A DNA stretch of 64,000 bases, from positions 1 to 64,000 of the forward strand of contig LATX02000025.1 of the NCBI GenBank assembly GCA_001466705.2. Reading direction: 5' to 3'. The stretch is from Moniliophthora roreri (Eukaryota; Basidiomycota; Agaricomycetes; Agaricales; Marasmiaceae). Position numbers and translations under genes: made by a program. Numbering within the stretch: position 1 is the first letter of the stretch; each line of letters starts with the position of its first letter. This document shows, piece after piece, positions 41,288 through 54,368 of this stretch. The notes under the pieces are model-generated. The model had not been told where the DNA came from and made no database searches. It saw nothing but the letters and a program-made list of their open reading frames with translations.

Positions 41288-44200
41288 TGATGGGAAAAAG
41301 ACAAAAAACAGGGATCATTCGCGTCGCGGGCCCCTTTTGATCTCAGCACTGACCACGATCATGTCGACACGCTCCTTACAAAGGACAAGCAATAACTTGG
41401 GCATGTGGTATGTTTTGTGATCTTTTAACGTTCATTGCGACTGATGGATGTGTTTTTCAGGTTCTGGATCCTCGCTCTGTGCTGCTCGTTACTCAAATTT
41501 TCCAGCCAACACGTCTCTTTTTAACACTATTGAAGGATCGTCAGCGGTGTATCTACTTTCCGACAGGAACCATCCTTAGTTATGGGATTCGCAGGACCAT
41601 GGTGCGCCGATTCTTTTACCGTGGAATACGAATCTCACTGAACAACTCCTCAGTCTACGGCAAGGTCTACGGCCGCAGGTACTCGGTGGTTTTCTGGGAA
41701 TGTTGGACAGAGTGGATCAGGATATGACAATATCGCTTTACTTCCAAGGTGCGTTTGACAATCACACTGTTTCTCTCTCATCAACTCATTTGATATCATT
41801 TCAAGACTCGTCCTTCCTACCTCAATATCACAAACGTACCGAATATCGCTCCAACCAACCCATGTGACTAGCTCTCACGCAAAACATATCCACCTCCTCA
41901 CCGTATATACGCATGGAACCATGGAACACAGTATGGCATCATGACGCGGTAGGGTCCTGGTCGTCTCCTTACGCTCAGTATGACTGATAGCCATCCCAAA
42001 AGTCCATGGCTCACTGTCTGGCACCGCAAAGGCTGCCGAGATATGTTTCTGGTGGGTATACAGGCTCTTATTGCTACGTACAACCTTCAGCCCTAACTGT
42101 CGATTTCAGAATGTCGTTCCGCAGTTTGATATCATTCGCCTAAAGTTACGGCTTTCCTCCGGGTTTAGAGGTATTATGGACTTGGTACGTCGTCTCCGTT
42201 ACCTATCTAGCTGAAACCTACTCACATTTAGCTTTTTCTCTTAGCCTCCTCCATCGAGATAGGATGATGAGCTGGCAGTAGTGCCGCATGCTAGTGACAG
42301 ATGGAGGAAGGAGTTACATGACAAGGTTACAAGGTACGTTGACTACATACTTCCATATTCCTAGCAGCTGACTTGCTCGGTAGCCTAGGTACTCATTCTT
42401 GACGAAGCCTGATCGGAATTCTACACCAAGCTCCAACCATGGGCAGGGATCGCGTATGTCGCTGTTTCCATTTGTTTGGTGTCTTGTTGATAAGTCTTGT
42501 AGTTCTCGAGCTCAGGAAGCTCAGAAAATAATTCCATGTTCAGGACAACATGCTACGAAATAGACGAAATCTCAGCCTCTTCGCAGTGCGGAGGGTTAGT
42601 AGAGGGTACATTCCGCATGCTCGTCCAGATTTTACCCTATTCACACCTCTATCTCTCGACAAGCTACTCAGCCCTGAGAAGGCGTTCAATCGGACGAAGA
42701 GCTGATTTTCAGGTCGATATATGACCCAACTCGAAGCTGTATCTACTCGTACCTCTCTGGCTTCTATGCTATCGCTCTCACTGACTATGTCTGCTTTTAA
42801 GTACGCGCTCAGGCTCAAGCTAGGTTGCTCGGCATTTCGGTATCAATTCGGTCTCACATTGTCGTGTAAAGTACGAGGTGTGCGTACATAGATAATGGTT
42901 GACATACAATGCGTATAAGGTACATGCAATTACCAGTGCAGCCGTACAGGAATAGTTATCTGGAATAGACCAAAGGTTGTAAAACTTCCTGTGCCGGCGC
43001 ATGAATTCAACGGAAAGTCGGTGAGGTGCTCGTAGGTGGTTTTTGACGCATGATATAGGGAATAATAAAGTGAAGACCAACCGAAACGCCGACGACTCGG
43101 ACAGGATCCAGAACTCAAGAGTTCGTGTAACTTCCATCGAGTTGTCTAGAACTTTTCGTCTTTCCTTCTCCTTCAGTCCAAGGTGCACCACCCCATGCTG
43201 CTCAGAGACTAGTTTGGGAACGAGCAGCCTCCATGAAGAAAAGTCGCCTCTGTTGCAAGCTAGTTCGGAAGAAGCAATCTTGGTATGGCGTATTGTCTAA
43301 GATGCGGCGAGTTGGTTTGAGCAAGGCTTTTAGTGACGGGCACGAGAACTGAACTTGGCTATTCTCTCGCTCCGGCACTTGGCTAGGGGTTACTTGCGAT
43401 TTCTATCATCCTGCGGCCGAAATGCTGGGGAATCATCAATATGTTATAGACCGAGACCTCTTTTCCGGGGATAGAGCGACCGACTCACCACCATTAAAAT
43501 TGTACCTTGACCAACAGTATCGCACTGTATAGGACTTGCCAGGCTCGCTCTATTTGAGAGTCAAGCCCTATTGATCTCTCACTGATAGTGAATGAGGAAT
43601 GTTAGGAACTTCAGAATGCTTTTCCTGTACGAACGCATGAAAAGAGTGTGTTCTCATTGCGGGTGGTCTTCGCGATATTCTAAGTGTCAACGAGGTAGGG
43701 AAAACGTCGATACACACCTAGGCCTAGGGTTAAACGAATACGATTTAAACATGCTGAACACCTCAAAAAAGTAGGGCGGAATGACGCCGACTCCCGAAGC
43801 GGATGGTCCGAGTCAAGATCGGGCTCGGTGTCCCGAGAGAGTGCGTTGATGACCACGCGACTGCCTTCCGAACTTCCATCATCAATACACTACATCTTCC
43901 GGATGCGCCTTCTTCTGCTCCGAACTCTGCTCGAACTCCTCGGATCTCTTCAAAAACGAAGCTTTGGCAGTGCAAGTCGAGGTTATGTTGGTTGGGGGTA
44001 TCAATACGGGAGCCTGCGGATCGTGTATCGAGAAGTATGAAGTTCAAAGGGGCCGCAATACAAATTTTTCGATAGCTTCGTGAGTTCGTCAACATTTGAC
44101 ATGAATATCCCGCTCGCTAATACTGTAGTTCATTCACTGCTTTAGGATCATTGGAATCATACTTCAAGCTTCCAAGCGATACGACGTGATGAATACCAGC

Positions 44201-45300
44201 TCTCCAAAAATCCATTAACTACTACAGCTGGTCAGAAAAATCACAAATGTCAGCGTATCCGTTGAACCACCTGAAGTCGTGGTCGTCTGCTCCACGGACT
44301 CTGGGATAGCAGCTTCAGGAGAAGCGTCGCCTGGGCGAATGAGTAGACCACAGAGCGAATGAGCAAAAGGATGACAGAGGGACCCAAGGAGACTGCATTT
44401 TGTAGTTCGATTGGTGAGTTTCTCGTGTCTATTTCCTAACCACAATGCTCATTCCTTTAGTAGGGCTTTCGTGAAGGCCTATGCTCGAATGGTGTAGTTG
44501 TTGATAATCACAGCTCAACATATGTGAGCCAGCAGGATCCACGCCTCCTTCAGAACATCCACCCACATTACTCTGAAAAACACTCCGTTCCGACCGATAC
44601 CCTAGCATAGGAACTTGTTTTTGACAAGCATCGTTGTCGAGTAGCAACGTTATTCGACTATTATCACTACTAAGTCGGCTGACTGGCAAGAACTTATGGC
44701 ATGCGTACTATGTCCCGGGTGGCACCCCGGGAAGACACATTGGAAGCGCTCGAGTAATAGTGTTCCCTAGTCCTACTTTTGTCGATGCTGATAACACAAT
44801 TCATAATAGAGCGGCTTTCATGCAGTTTTTGGTCATGCGAACACCTTGGGTTAGCGCTGAAAGTGAATGCTGTACGCGTCTTTCTCGTCACATTAAATGC
44901 CTCTGACTGTCTTTCAGATGAATCATTTACATGATTATGGATCAACAAGGGGTTCAGGTGCTGCTTCACCGGCTCATCGAGTACAGTTACTTGACGAGGA
45001 TGGCCAATGGCAAATTAAATTGGGGAAGCTCTGCACAATGGCTGGATGTTGCTTTCAAGTATGGTCATATTGCCTATTCCCACCGCGAGCGCTGACAGCG
45101 ATCAGAATAGAAATACCTGTCAAGGATTACAAATGGGGTCGAAGATCGATTGACTGTCGTTCCCACACCCCAAACTCAAAAGTGCGAGATTACTAAAAGT
45201 GCGCCTCTGACCTAAACCAAGGCCCCATGCTATAGTGCGTCACTGAGCTATGTGCCCTTGAATATTATTTCCTGACTCGTTCCACCGCTAGATATCAACC
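41288..45300. other. 4 kb without a supported gene
   Basis: Both strands have only short frames, none with a recognisable motif. A minus-strand stretch at 42820-43191 (FRLVFTLLFPISCVKN, then ALVIACTLYALYVNH) is hydrophobic and could be a decayed membrane-protein exon. CpG content is normal here, unlike in the flanking 21-32 kb and 48-54 kb regions. Confidence 0.35.
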
Positions 45301-48300
45301 ATGGCAGAGGAACCAAGCACCTTCGGTGATACATTATCGAGCGGCATCCAAGATGTCGCAGCCCTTCTTCCTCTTCTCGGCACAGACCAGTGTGAGCGAC
45401 ACGTTGGTTCCGCTTTGGAGAAAGGCTACCTTTACGCAGCCGCAGCCTCGCTATCGTTATTTGGAAGCCTTGGGACTGTCAAAGTAGGGTTCGCGACCTT
45501 GCTAGCGACTGTCACCTATCCCTTCTATGGAGGACGCTGGCTTGGGGACGCGGGGTTTGGTACGCCTGGTTCGGTATCGTCATTAGTGACGGTCGACAAT
45601 GATACAGGCATGTATGGAGCAGAACTGAAGCTGCAGAAACTTTTGAAGGAGCAGCATATTGACGATCCAACCTTGGTGAAAGGGTTCGAATGGTCAGGGT
45701 GGAGGAAGGTGCACACTGAGCGAGGGCATGCTGGTGGCAAAATATCTGTTACAACCGAAGCTGGAGAGCGCTATGGTCCGGATTCAAACAGCAGTGAACG
45801 TTGGATTGATACTGTTCGACGCTGCTTAAATGTGTGTTCCTTTCCTATGCCTTATGCATCGTATCGAGAGAACTGACACTAGTGTTTCATCGTTCAGCCA
45901 AGAAATTTCTCCTGGAATGTCCAACTCATCTGTTCCTCGCTGGTGTGTGCAATACTTAGTATTGCTCCCTACCTTTACCTCATGCACGGTCATTGGGATC
46001 GCCCTCTGTCTTGGGTTTTTCCACTTATTCGTTCATTTGGGTCTTTCATGTGTGTTGTAGCAATACAGCTGGCGCTGCAGCTCCGAATACATTGTGTTAA
46101 CAACACTGCACTTGCTTGGCTCAAAATACAACGGAAATATCGCACCAAAGACGATGTCAATACAAATGGACAACGGACCATCCTAGAAAACCGTATCCGT
46201 AACTATGTCCATCTTCCAGAGAGATCCTTGTTCTTTCGAGAACGTGTCTCTGATGAGGAAATGCAGCCAGATTTACCCCTATCGCTGGAAGAGCGTGCCG
46301 AGCTAAGCACATTGCTGGCTCCAAACTGGTACTTGGCTTTCTACCAGCTTGTCATAGCCATTGGTATGGTCATGATTGTAGCCGGATATGTGGGCTGCTT
46401 CAGTCTCGTTGGTCAGACAGGTCTCAAGGGCGCACCGTACGTGTGGTTCGGACTGGAGGCTGCACTCTCCCTTCTCCGAATTTTCTTATGGGGCTCCAAT
46501 CCAGATTGGGACGAGGATGGTACGGGCCTGACTATGTCACTCCAGCTACGTCCACTTCACAGTTCTGGATCCAATGGTGAATCAGAGATGTTCTTTCCCC
46601 TTGTCACTTCGCCATATGAAGGGCACCATCTCGGAATAAACCCGGAATGGCGAGGGGAGCGCACAATATATCCTCCGCCTGCACTGATTGTTCAAAGTGA
46701 ATCGGACTTCCTTGGTGCAGCGACGACCTTTATTGGGCCCCTCCAGAGACTGGATTCGAACGATGTGACATTACTTTACAGTGTGTTGGCGAAGAAGGAC
46801 GAAAAATCCCTATACACAACCGTTCTCTTCACGAGTTCCCGTCCACCACTAACTTTCCCGAGTTCCGGCTCAGAAGTGTACTCTTCCACATTGGGGACAA
46901 TCCCAAACACTGGTGCACTTCAAGTCACTATTGGAGACCCCATTCTCAAAAGCAGTGATAGCTTCCTTGATAGCCAGCTGTACCATGAAGTTGTGAATCA
47001 TTCCAAGATTCTCAGCGCACGTCTGTTCAAGGGAGAGCAGCACCACAGCCTGGATGTCACTTGGAATCTTGTCAGCCTCCGTATGAAAGATGTTAGTGAA
47101 CGGAACCTGCTCACTAGCAAGCAGTTGAGCAGTTATGACAAGGCGTACAGGGATCTGCGAAAGTCGTGGTCAGCAAAATCAGAATACTCTGATGCCAGGG
47201 GAAACATACTCGAGGAATTAGGTGCAAGAGATGCAGAATACCGAGAGAAACACATCTTTTATCGTGTTGCTTCTCTCTATGGTGAGGTGTTGTTCCTCGT
47301 AGAGAGTATCATTCTAGAACTACAACTTTGGCATGAAGAGTGTCTTTTGGCAGACACGGGAGACCCTATAATTTCGCGGCAGATGCTTCCCGAATGCATG
47401 CGAGCGATGCAATCACGCATTGGGGTGGAGAAGCAACATGCGATCAAAAGATACAGTGGATACAAGTGGAAAGATAGTGCAGGTGAAGAGGTGTTACTTC
47501 ATGAATGGGATTTCATGCTACAGAAACTGCTGCAGCTCAGAGAATCTGAGCATCTCCAAGGCGAGGCAAAGAAATTGCTGAGTATTATATCTCATTTATC
47601 GCCAGTGGCAAATCTGGTTACATCAGCAATGGAATTGGCACATCAACTGAACGAGTACACCTCGCTGGCTGAATGGCTGTCTACCATTGCTGAAATACCT
47701 TCAGATGACACAGACCCTGCCATCATGAGTCCACAGCAGAAGCTTGAAATCATGTTTCACCTCATGCTACACCGTCTACAAAGGATTGCATCTGGCAGCT
47801 TCACAATAGCACGTTCACTTGATGATTCAGACTCATGGTGGTCATCCATCCATATTCCTGACTTCGCATCATGGGGCTTATACATTCATTCATTCACACC
47901 AGACATATTATGTAGGGCAACACAATGTGTTGCTGCTGAACTTATGTCCAATGCTGTTGTGCATAAGACAGCAGAAACAGAAAACATAGAAGAGGAGACA
48001 CATGGAGAGCAAGTGAAGAGAGAAGGAGATGAAAAGAGGGGGGACTCAGGCAAAAGAAGGGAGTGTTTTCTTCTGCCAGCCTCTGCTTCACAACAACTTA
48101 CCACCATCATCATCCATACCTCTGTTATCACAGATGACACAAGAGCAGCAGCCACAGAACTTGTTACTAGTAACTCAAATGTTCTGTGTCTTTCTGGCCT
48201 GGAGTGCAATCTCCCAGGAGAGTGTGACCAGCCACACTGCAATGCCATTTCTGCAAACCGTCAGACATGGAAGGAGGAGAATGGGGTTATGTGAAAGCAA

Positions 48301-48620
48301 AAGGAGACAGTATTGAATTAGCATCAGCAAGATGCCTAGTTCTGTTCTATTGTGCAAGCCCTGGAGAACTTGTGTTCACACTTCATGTGCGGCAACATGA
48401 AGGTAATCCAATGGAACTTGTGGCTGCCCTGAAATCAGACTCTGAGGAGAATTCCTCTCAAACCACACTTATCACAAGTAAAGCCAACCACTTCAGCACA
48501 GAGTGTGTGGTTTTCCATTTCAAGAATGTCTCCAAGGGATATGGAGAAGTCCATATTACAACAGTGGATCACAATATCTGGGAAATACATGGATTAGTCA
48601 ATGTAGATTGGAGCCCATGA
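45301..48620 (+). pseudogene. Gene D: fourth member of the membrane-protein family, frameshifted near its end
   Basis: Exon 1 45301-45831, intron 45832-45897 (66 bp, GTGTGT..TTCAG, phase 0, same place as in A), exon 2 from 45898. Begins MAEEPSTFGDTLSSGIQDVA. All membrane segments align with A (ILSIAPYLYLM; LIRSFGSFMCVV; VIAIGMVMIVAGYVGCF; EAALSLLRIFLWG). Exon 2 runs to a TGA at 48292-48294. A deletion of about 68 nt relative to B at TGGAAGGAG|GAGAATGG shifts the frame, and the C-terminal beta-rich domain (RCLVLFYCASPGELVFTLHV..EIHGLVNVDWSP) continues in the next frame from 48267 to 48620. It lacks the Q/S-rich repeat of A. Most of it is CpG-normal, so it may be the least decayed member. Confidence 0.8.
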
Positions 48621-50402
48621 GAGCCTTAAAGGAGAAGCAACTGAGTGATATCCATGGACCATTGGACACTAAATAATCTATAGCCATAGTTTCTGCTTCA
48701 GCTATTCACCAATGTATCTATTCTCTCTTTCTATTACTATCTTTCCTGCTGTAACAATACAAGCTCTGAGATCACAGGCACTCTGCAATTCTTCTTGGTC
48801 TATGTAGGGAAAGCATTAGTTCATCTGATAAGCATTGTGAGGAATGATGACAAACCTGCATCCAATTTTAGCTAAAATGCCTGTATAAAGAAGTTTTGTT
48901 CAGGTTGCCTTGATATCTAAGACCTACTGGCATTCTGATGTATTCTGTCCCACCTTTGCCTCCCATGCATCAGAACAAATTAGACAATATGTTAGGGACT
49001 ATCTGTTAACTAACTTGACCTTTTGTCTCTAAGAAATCTATCCACAGATATTATCTGTGACCATCCACCAGCCTCCCAAGTTTGCATGGAGTCTCCAGCA
49101 TCAACAATGACTCATTACTGGCATCAGTCCCACAACAGCTCTCATGGCTATTGTCACTGGGACAGTTATTGTCATTGGTTGGGTTGAAAAAATTTCTGGT
49201 ACATCTCAACTCTGTCAGAAAAGAATATCCAACTGATTTTAAGTATCTAGAATGCAATACTTATTCCTGGTCACATACTCTGACAACTTCATCCCAACTT
49301 CTCCTTTTCCCTTATTCAATATCTCTTGTTACCCAACCACCAGCCTGCATCCTCCTCTCTCTCTTACCTCAGGCTCTCATTGATCTCAGGTTCGAATGCT
49401 GAACAAACCAGGTATCAATAGCTTGTTTCTTTATAGCTAGAGGCAGCTATTGGGTTCTAACTCTTGCCACATCACTTCTGTTTTCAGCCCCCCACAGTGC
49501 AAAGAAATCAACTATCTAGTGAACTAAATTTCAAAATGGCTCATAGAGGAAGCATGCTGGCTCTATTTGAAGAGTGTGAAGATACTTGGTGTGTCATGCT
49601 TTAATTGTCCACTTTGAAAGTCAACTGACAGGCCTCCTTTACCATATTTATGACAGGTGGCATACCTGAAGAAAGAAGCTGAAAATTGGCCTAAATCCTA
49701 AATCTGTCATCATGACATTGACTGAGCACATCCCCACAAGGTATGTATCTCTGGCTCTAGCTTCAAGAAGTGATCTGACTCAGCACTAGTCAAAACAATC
49801 ACTTCTTGCTGTTGTAACATTGAGACAGCAGGTGTCAGCATATCCCACCTCAACTAGTTCACTCCTGTCAACACTGTTCTGGGTGATGCAGAGGCAATAG
49901 AAGATCCAGCTGCAAATGCTCGATTGCAACAGCTATGTGACCAAAGTTCAGGATATGAATGTACATGGGAGTAGGATACAACAAATACATTGCTTTTATC
50001 ATTCACTATCTCAATGTCTATATCCAGATTGCAGCTCACAGAATTGCCAATGTGTTTGGTGGACTGGCAATGCTATGAACAATATTCAAATTCTAGATTG
50101 TGAAAAAGAATGAAAACTTGCCTGAACATTGGCAATAGTGTGCCAGTATAGGGCACAGGGCACAGGGCCTGTGAGGCATCAGTAAAGGACTTGTGTGACT
50201 TCCCAGCAGCATAACTCCCTGTTAATGTCCTTCCCAGGCCCTTTCCTAATACCCAGTTCCTATGTGGCTTGCATTGACCACCTTTGTACCCTTAGGAGTG
50301 TACAAACAGACAGATGCACAGGAATGGAATGATGGGCAGAAAGAAAATAACATGCATTGGAAGTGTCCAGCATACATACTGTTGTGTCTGTAGCCATTCA
50401 CA
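48621..50402. other. CpG-poor intergenic sequence
   Basis: No gene. Contains one arm of an inverted repeat (48949-49075). Otherwise AT-rich, with very few CG dinucleotides. Confidence 0.5.
48949..49075 (-). repeat. Inverted repeat arm (partner 54042-54160)
   Basis: About 120 bp read on the minus strand (GGTCACAGATAATATCTRTG, TTTCTTNAGAGACAAAAG, CTAATTTGTTCTGATG, GGGAGGCAAAGGTG) match 54042-54160 on the plus strand at roughly 80% or better by eye. The two arms bracket 5 kb containing the Tc1 element. The right arm ends where G2 begins. Probably two copies of an old dispersed repeat. Confidence 0.6.
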
Positions 50403-51810
50403 TACAGTTGCGGCGAAAAGATTTGCAATACTATTTTGAGAATTTTATTCCCATGCACAGTTGAACTCCCCAACCATTGTCTCTCATGTGCTGCTTCACC
50501 TATGGGCTGCCCAGAGGAGCCAGGAAAAGCACAAAGAAGACCTATACTCCATGTTCCCCTACTAAACGACGCCTCATTACTTTTTTACGTGAAGAACAAT
50601 TCATGAAATACTCTGATATTGCAGATGTAGTAGGCATTGATGCCAGCACTGCTTGCAGAAGTTATCATGATATGAACATCACTAGGGATCCATACAAGCG
50701 TGCTAAGCTGGGTAGAGGATGTCCAAAGAAGGTTTCCACCCAGGAACTTTGTAAAATAGTGAGAGGGATTGATGACAGGAGTATCTGGAATGGTGCCAAT
50801 GCTGGTAGAACTGTCTGTCCTCAAGTTCCAGACCACACGGTTTGACAGACACTTGAGCAAGCTGGTCTCCATGGCCGTGTTCAACGCAAGAAGCCACATC
50901 TGACGAACAATAACCTTCATGGACAGGTGGAGTTTGGACTAAAGATGTCGGATTTGGACAAGGAGGAATGGCGTCTAGCAGTCTTCTCAGATGAGAAGAA
51001 ACTGACAGTATTCAATGGAGATGGACATCGGTACTGTCGCAGGAGAGTGGATAAGGCACTTGAGCCTTCAAAGCTGCAGAAGATGGTGCCACATGAAGAG
51101 GGGAGTATTATGGTTTGGGGCTGTCTCACACTCTATGGACCAGGGAGGTTGGTTTGGATAGAGGGAACTATGACTGGGAAGAAGTACACAGAGGTGCTTG
51201 AGGAGGGTTATCTTGGAACACTAGGTGATTATGGCATTCCCCACGACACTCCCAACCTTCTCTTCCAGCAGGACTATGACCTGAAGCATACTTCCAAAAC
51301 TGCTGCAGACTGGATTGACTGTTATGGGATCAAGTGTCTCCTCTGGGCTGCCAAATCTCCAGACATCAATATCATGGAGAATGCCTGGGCAGAGTTGGAT
51401 AGAAGAATCCAGAAACGGGTACCACTGCCAACCAACAAGGAACAATTATGGGAAGCAGCAAAAGAAGAATGGGCTGGATTGGATATGAAATACATAGACT
51501 CCCTTTACAACTCCCTCCCTGAATGTATTGACGCACTGCTGGCAGCCAACAGACATTCTACATGCTATTAGTCATGTCTGTATTTTTAGGCTTTCTTGAG
51601 ACTTTCTGGCTACATAGACCCCTCTAGATTACATATTGCATATATATATACTCCTAGAATACATTGTAGTACTTTCCTGTAGCCTAGAATAGTGTCTAAT
51701 ATCTTGTTTCTGGCCAATGTTGAACTCAGGGAAGATCGAGGGAGGGGTCGCGGCAGCTGTGTGAAAAAATTTCTGGATATGGTATTGCAAATCTTTTCAC
51801 CGCGACTGTA
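50403..51810 (+). mobile_element. Tc1-type (DD34E) DNA transposon
   Basis: The element proper is 50405-51808 (1,404 bp), bounded by inverted repeats starting CAGT and 27 bp long with two mismatches, both C/T at CpG sites. TA duplicates lie outside (50403-50404 and 51809-51810). It encodes a single transposase gene with one stop. Confidence 0.92.
50486..51571 (+). pseudogene. Tc1/mariner transposase, one in-frame TGA
   Basis: The frame starts MCCFTYGLPRGA (ATG 50486). N-terminal helix-turn-helix DNA-binding part (RRLITFLREEQFMKYSDIAD, VVGIDASTACR). Catalytic triad in VFSDEKKL, QQDYDLKHTSK and SPDINIMENAWAELD, with 34 residues between the second aspartate and the glutamate, as in Tc1. The only break is TGA at 50843-50845, where the family usually has arginine (HTV-R-QTLEQAGLHGRV), fitting a CGA to TGA mutation. 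Stop TAG at 51569-51571. Otherwise well preserved for about 360 residues. Confidence 0.9.
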
Positions 51811-54041
51811 TGTATGTACTCAGTTGGATTAGTAAAGTAATGTATTCAATTATATAGCACATATCTATGTCTTTCAATACCAATCAGAGTGAATACTTGA
51901 CCTTGCTGTATGTCAAGCCCACTGAAGTCCCAAGCACCTAGCAAGCACCTATTCTTCCTTTTGGTAGCTTATCCCCTTCTAGATTTCAACATGACCCTTC
52001 TGAGGTCAATGTACAAGTTTGATAGCCTCTAGTAATATCAAAGAATATATGTGTGCAGTATTGTGGCATCATCTTTTTGTGGATACTCATGACTGGTGTA
52101 AAAGATGAGAAACTTGAGAGGAACTCACTGCATCCACTAGATTTTGGCTTACATTGGCCACATCTCAGTCTTCTATCAGTATCAAGCTCTCAGAAATCCT
52201 TAGGAACATTTATTCAAAAGTGATGATTACAAATTTATAAGTTCCAGTTGAAGAATTGATGAGAAGGACAGAATTGGGTTAAAAGCCATGTACATTGTGA
52301 CGTGCTGTAGTGTGCAACTCTTGCCTGAAATTGGTCCCACCAACTTTCAGACTTTTCCCTGCCCCAAGAATCTCTGGAAACATTTCAAATGCATTCTAAA
52401 ACAAGTAATTGCTTTCAGTTGAGCCACAGAGTAACAGGAGCATTCATAAGTCCCCAATTTTCATAAAAGTAGTGAGTTTCTCTTAGCTGAATGACATTTT
52501 GAGGTGCCAATGTGCATCCTCCAACTAGTGATGCCTCAATGTTCCTCAAATGTTATTAGTAGTGTAATTAGAGTCCTATGAACTGCTATCTAAAGCAGGC
52601 ATACTGTGTCAAGCTGCAGAAAAGTTATTAAAGTGAGATGGAGGGTAGGCACTTGTTTGGCACTCACACTGGGTACTTTGCATTGTGAAGCCCCATATAC
52701 AATTTTGACATCCATACACTATTGAATACTACATACAGGATGACTGGCCAATTTGAGAAGGAAAGCTACTATGCATTTGAACTAGCTGTGTACATGTAAA
52801 ACTTCCTAACCTTTTATGAAAGAGATTCAGTGAGATGGAACCTGTTGTCGTAAATTGGTGTTTTTGGGGAACAAAGAGAAGATTGATTCAGTTATCTATA
52901 TATTAGAGTAGGTACAGTTTTTATAGTAGATTTTGTGTTGTATATATGAAATGAATAGAATTTGTATCATATCTGAGACTAAAGAATGAGATGAGTAAGA
53001 GAAATATAAAATGGTTGAAACAAGTCCAAGTATGTAAAATGCTATTTCACAACACCTGTCAAAGTTCTTAAATAAAAATTTGGAACCATAAGGTTGAGAA
53101 CATATCTGGAAAAACTGTTTCCATGTTATTTAATAAGGTGACAATACAGTCTGACAATAAGAGGTAGTCAGCTTTCTGTGCTGATTACAAGAAGCACCAG
53201 GAGAATGGAGGAAGGTGAAGAGCCAGAGGGAAATGAATGCTCTGATGCCTGCTTTTTAAACTTGCCTGTGACTCAACATGCCCTGTGACTCTAGTCTCAT
53301 CCTGCTGCTACTGTCAGACCTTTGGAACCTACAATGCTGCCTCAGTCTACACCTAACCCTGACCCAGTATCTCCTCATACCCCAGCTGTATATCCAACTC
53401 CTTTTCCTTCTTGCAACCCAGTACCTTCTTCCCAGGCATCTCCTGTTATTGATTCTATTGTGCTTGGCAAGGCTGGTAGTTGTTCCTGAGAGTGCAGAGC
53501 TGGGTAACAAGTGGCCTAGGCCTGATGATGTTCTTAGCTGAATGGAGGGAAACCTGGGTCTGCAAAGGTCAGCAAAACAAGCAGCTGGCAGTGAGCATTC
53601 CACATTGAGTCTGAAGCCTGCTTCAAACACAGGTAAGAAGGGTGGCATTTGGAGGCTTGATTTCAAGACTGAGATAGAAGCCCCTGTTAACAATGTTAGA
53701 GACAAAAATCAGTCATAGCAACTCACTATAATATACTGAACACACTTGTATTGATTAATTCATTCTGGTTTTTCTCATTGCTGGTTTTCCTCCATTGAAG
53801 AAAAATTGAACATAATGTGCATGAATAAAAGTACAGGTGTAAGCAACAAGTAGGCAGCAGTTGATGTTGACAGTGGTGGTTGAATGTCAAGAGCCAACTT
53901 CAGCATAAGATGGGATAGTGAATGTTGAGAGCAATATCAGTGATAAGCTGGAGGGCAAAGGTCAGTTGAGAACATGGGTGTTCTGAGAGGTCTGAGGTGC
54001 CCACAGAGCACAAGTCACTTGACTTACTAGAAATGTTGGCA
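51811..54041. other. CpG-poor, AT-rich, no clear gene
   Basis: Very few CG dinucleotides. One plus-strand frame near 53470-53720 reads ESAELGNKWPRPDDVL, a TGA, then MEGNLGLQRSAKQAAGSEHS and GIWRLDFKTEIEAPV. This looks like an old coding remnant interrupted by a stop, with proline-rich sequence before it in another frame (STPNPDPVSPHTPA). I cannot name it. Confidence 0.35.
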
Positions 54042-54160
54042 GGTGGTCACAGATAATATCTATGGATGGGTTTCTTCAGAGACAAAAGCTCAAACTAGTT
54101 AACAAATAATTCCTAATGCATCATCTAATTTGTTCTGATGGGTGGGAGGCAAAGGTGTCT
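54042..54160 (+). repeat. Inverted repeat arm (partner 48949-49075)
   Basis: See partner. G2 homology begins immediately to its right, so this repeat marks the breakpoint of the 5' truncation. Confidence 0.6.
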
Positions 54161-54173
54161 GTCTATCAAATGC

Positions 54174-54368
54174 ATTTTAATTGAACCCATTGGAGGTCAT
54201 CGCATCAGAGACTGCCCAGACAGTCTGAAGAAGGACGAGAAGAAGAAAGAAGAGCCAAAGAAGCTGACTAGGGAAGAACGATACACCAAAATCAAAGCAC
54301 TGGTAAATGACCAACCGGAAGAAGAGAAGAATTTGTTGATTGATCTTATGGAACTGGAGGGTTTTTGA
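54174..54368 (+). pseudogene. gag: G2 gag C-terminus
   Basis: Starts inside the zinc knuckle (the GGHRIRDC half remains, and the first cysteine pair is lost at the truncation). Continues lysine- and glutamate-rich to LLIDLMELEGF and the stop TGA at 54366, aligning with G1 ILDLMEGGGF and its TAG. Confidence 0.75.
54359..54365 (+). promoter_or_regulatory. Putative -1 frameshift heptamer in G2
   Basis: G_GGT_TTT in the gag frame followed directly by TGA. pol is open in the -1 frame. Same arrangement as 5384-5390 in G1. Confidence 0.7.

Noticed and set aside
53256..53705. 149-codon minus-strand ORF
   Set aside because: Arginine-rich low-complexity shadow of a CpG-poor plus-strand remnant. No motif.
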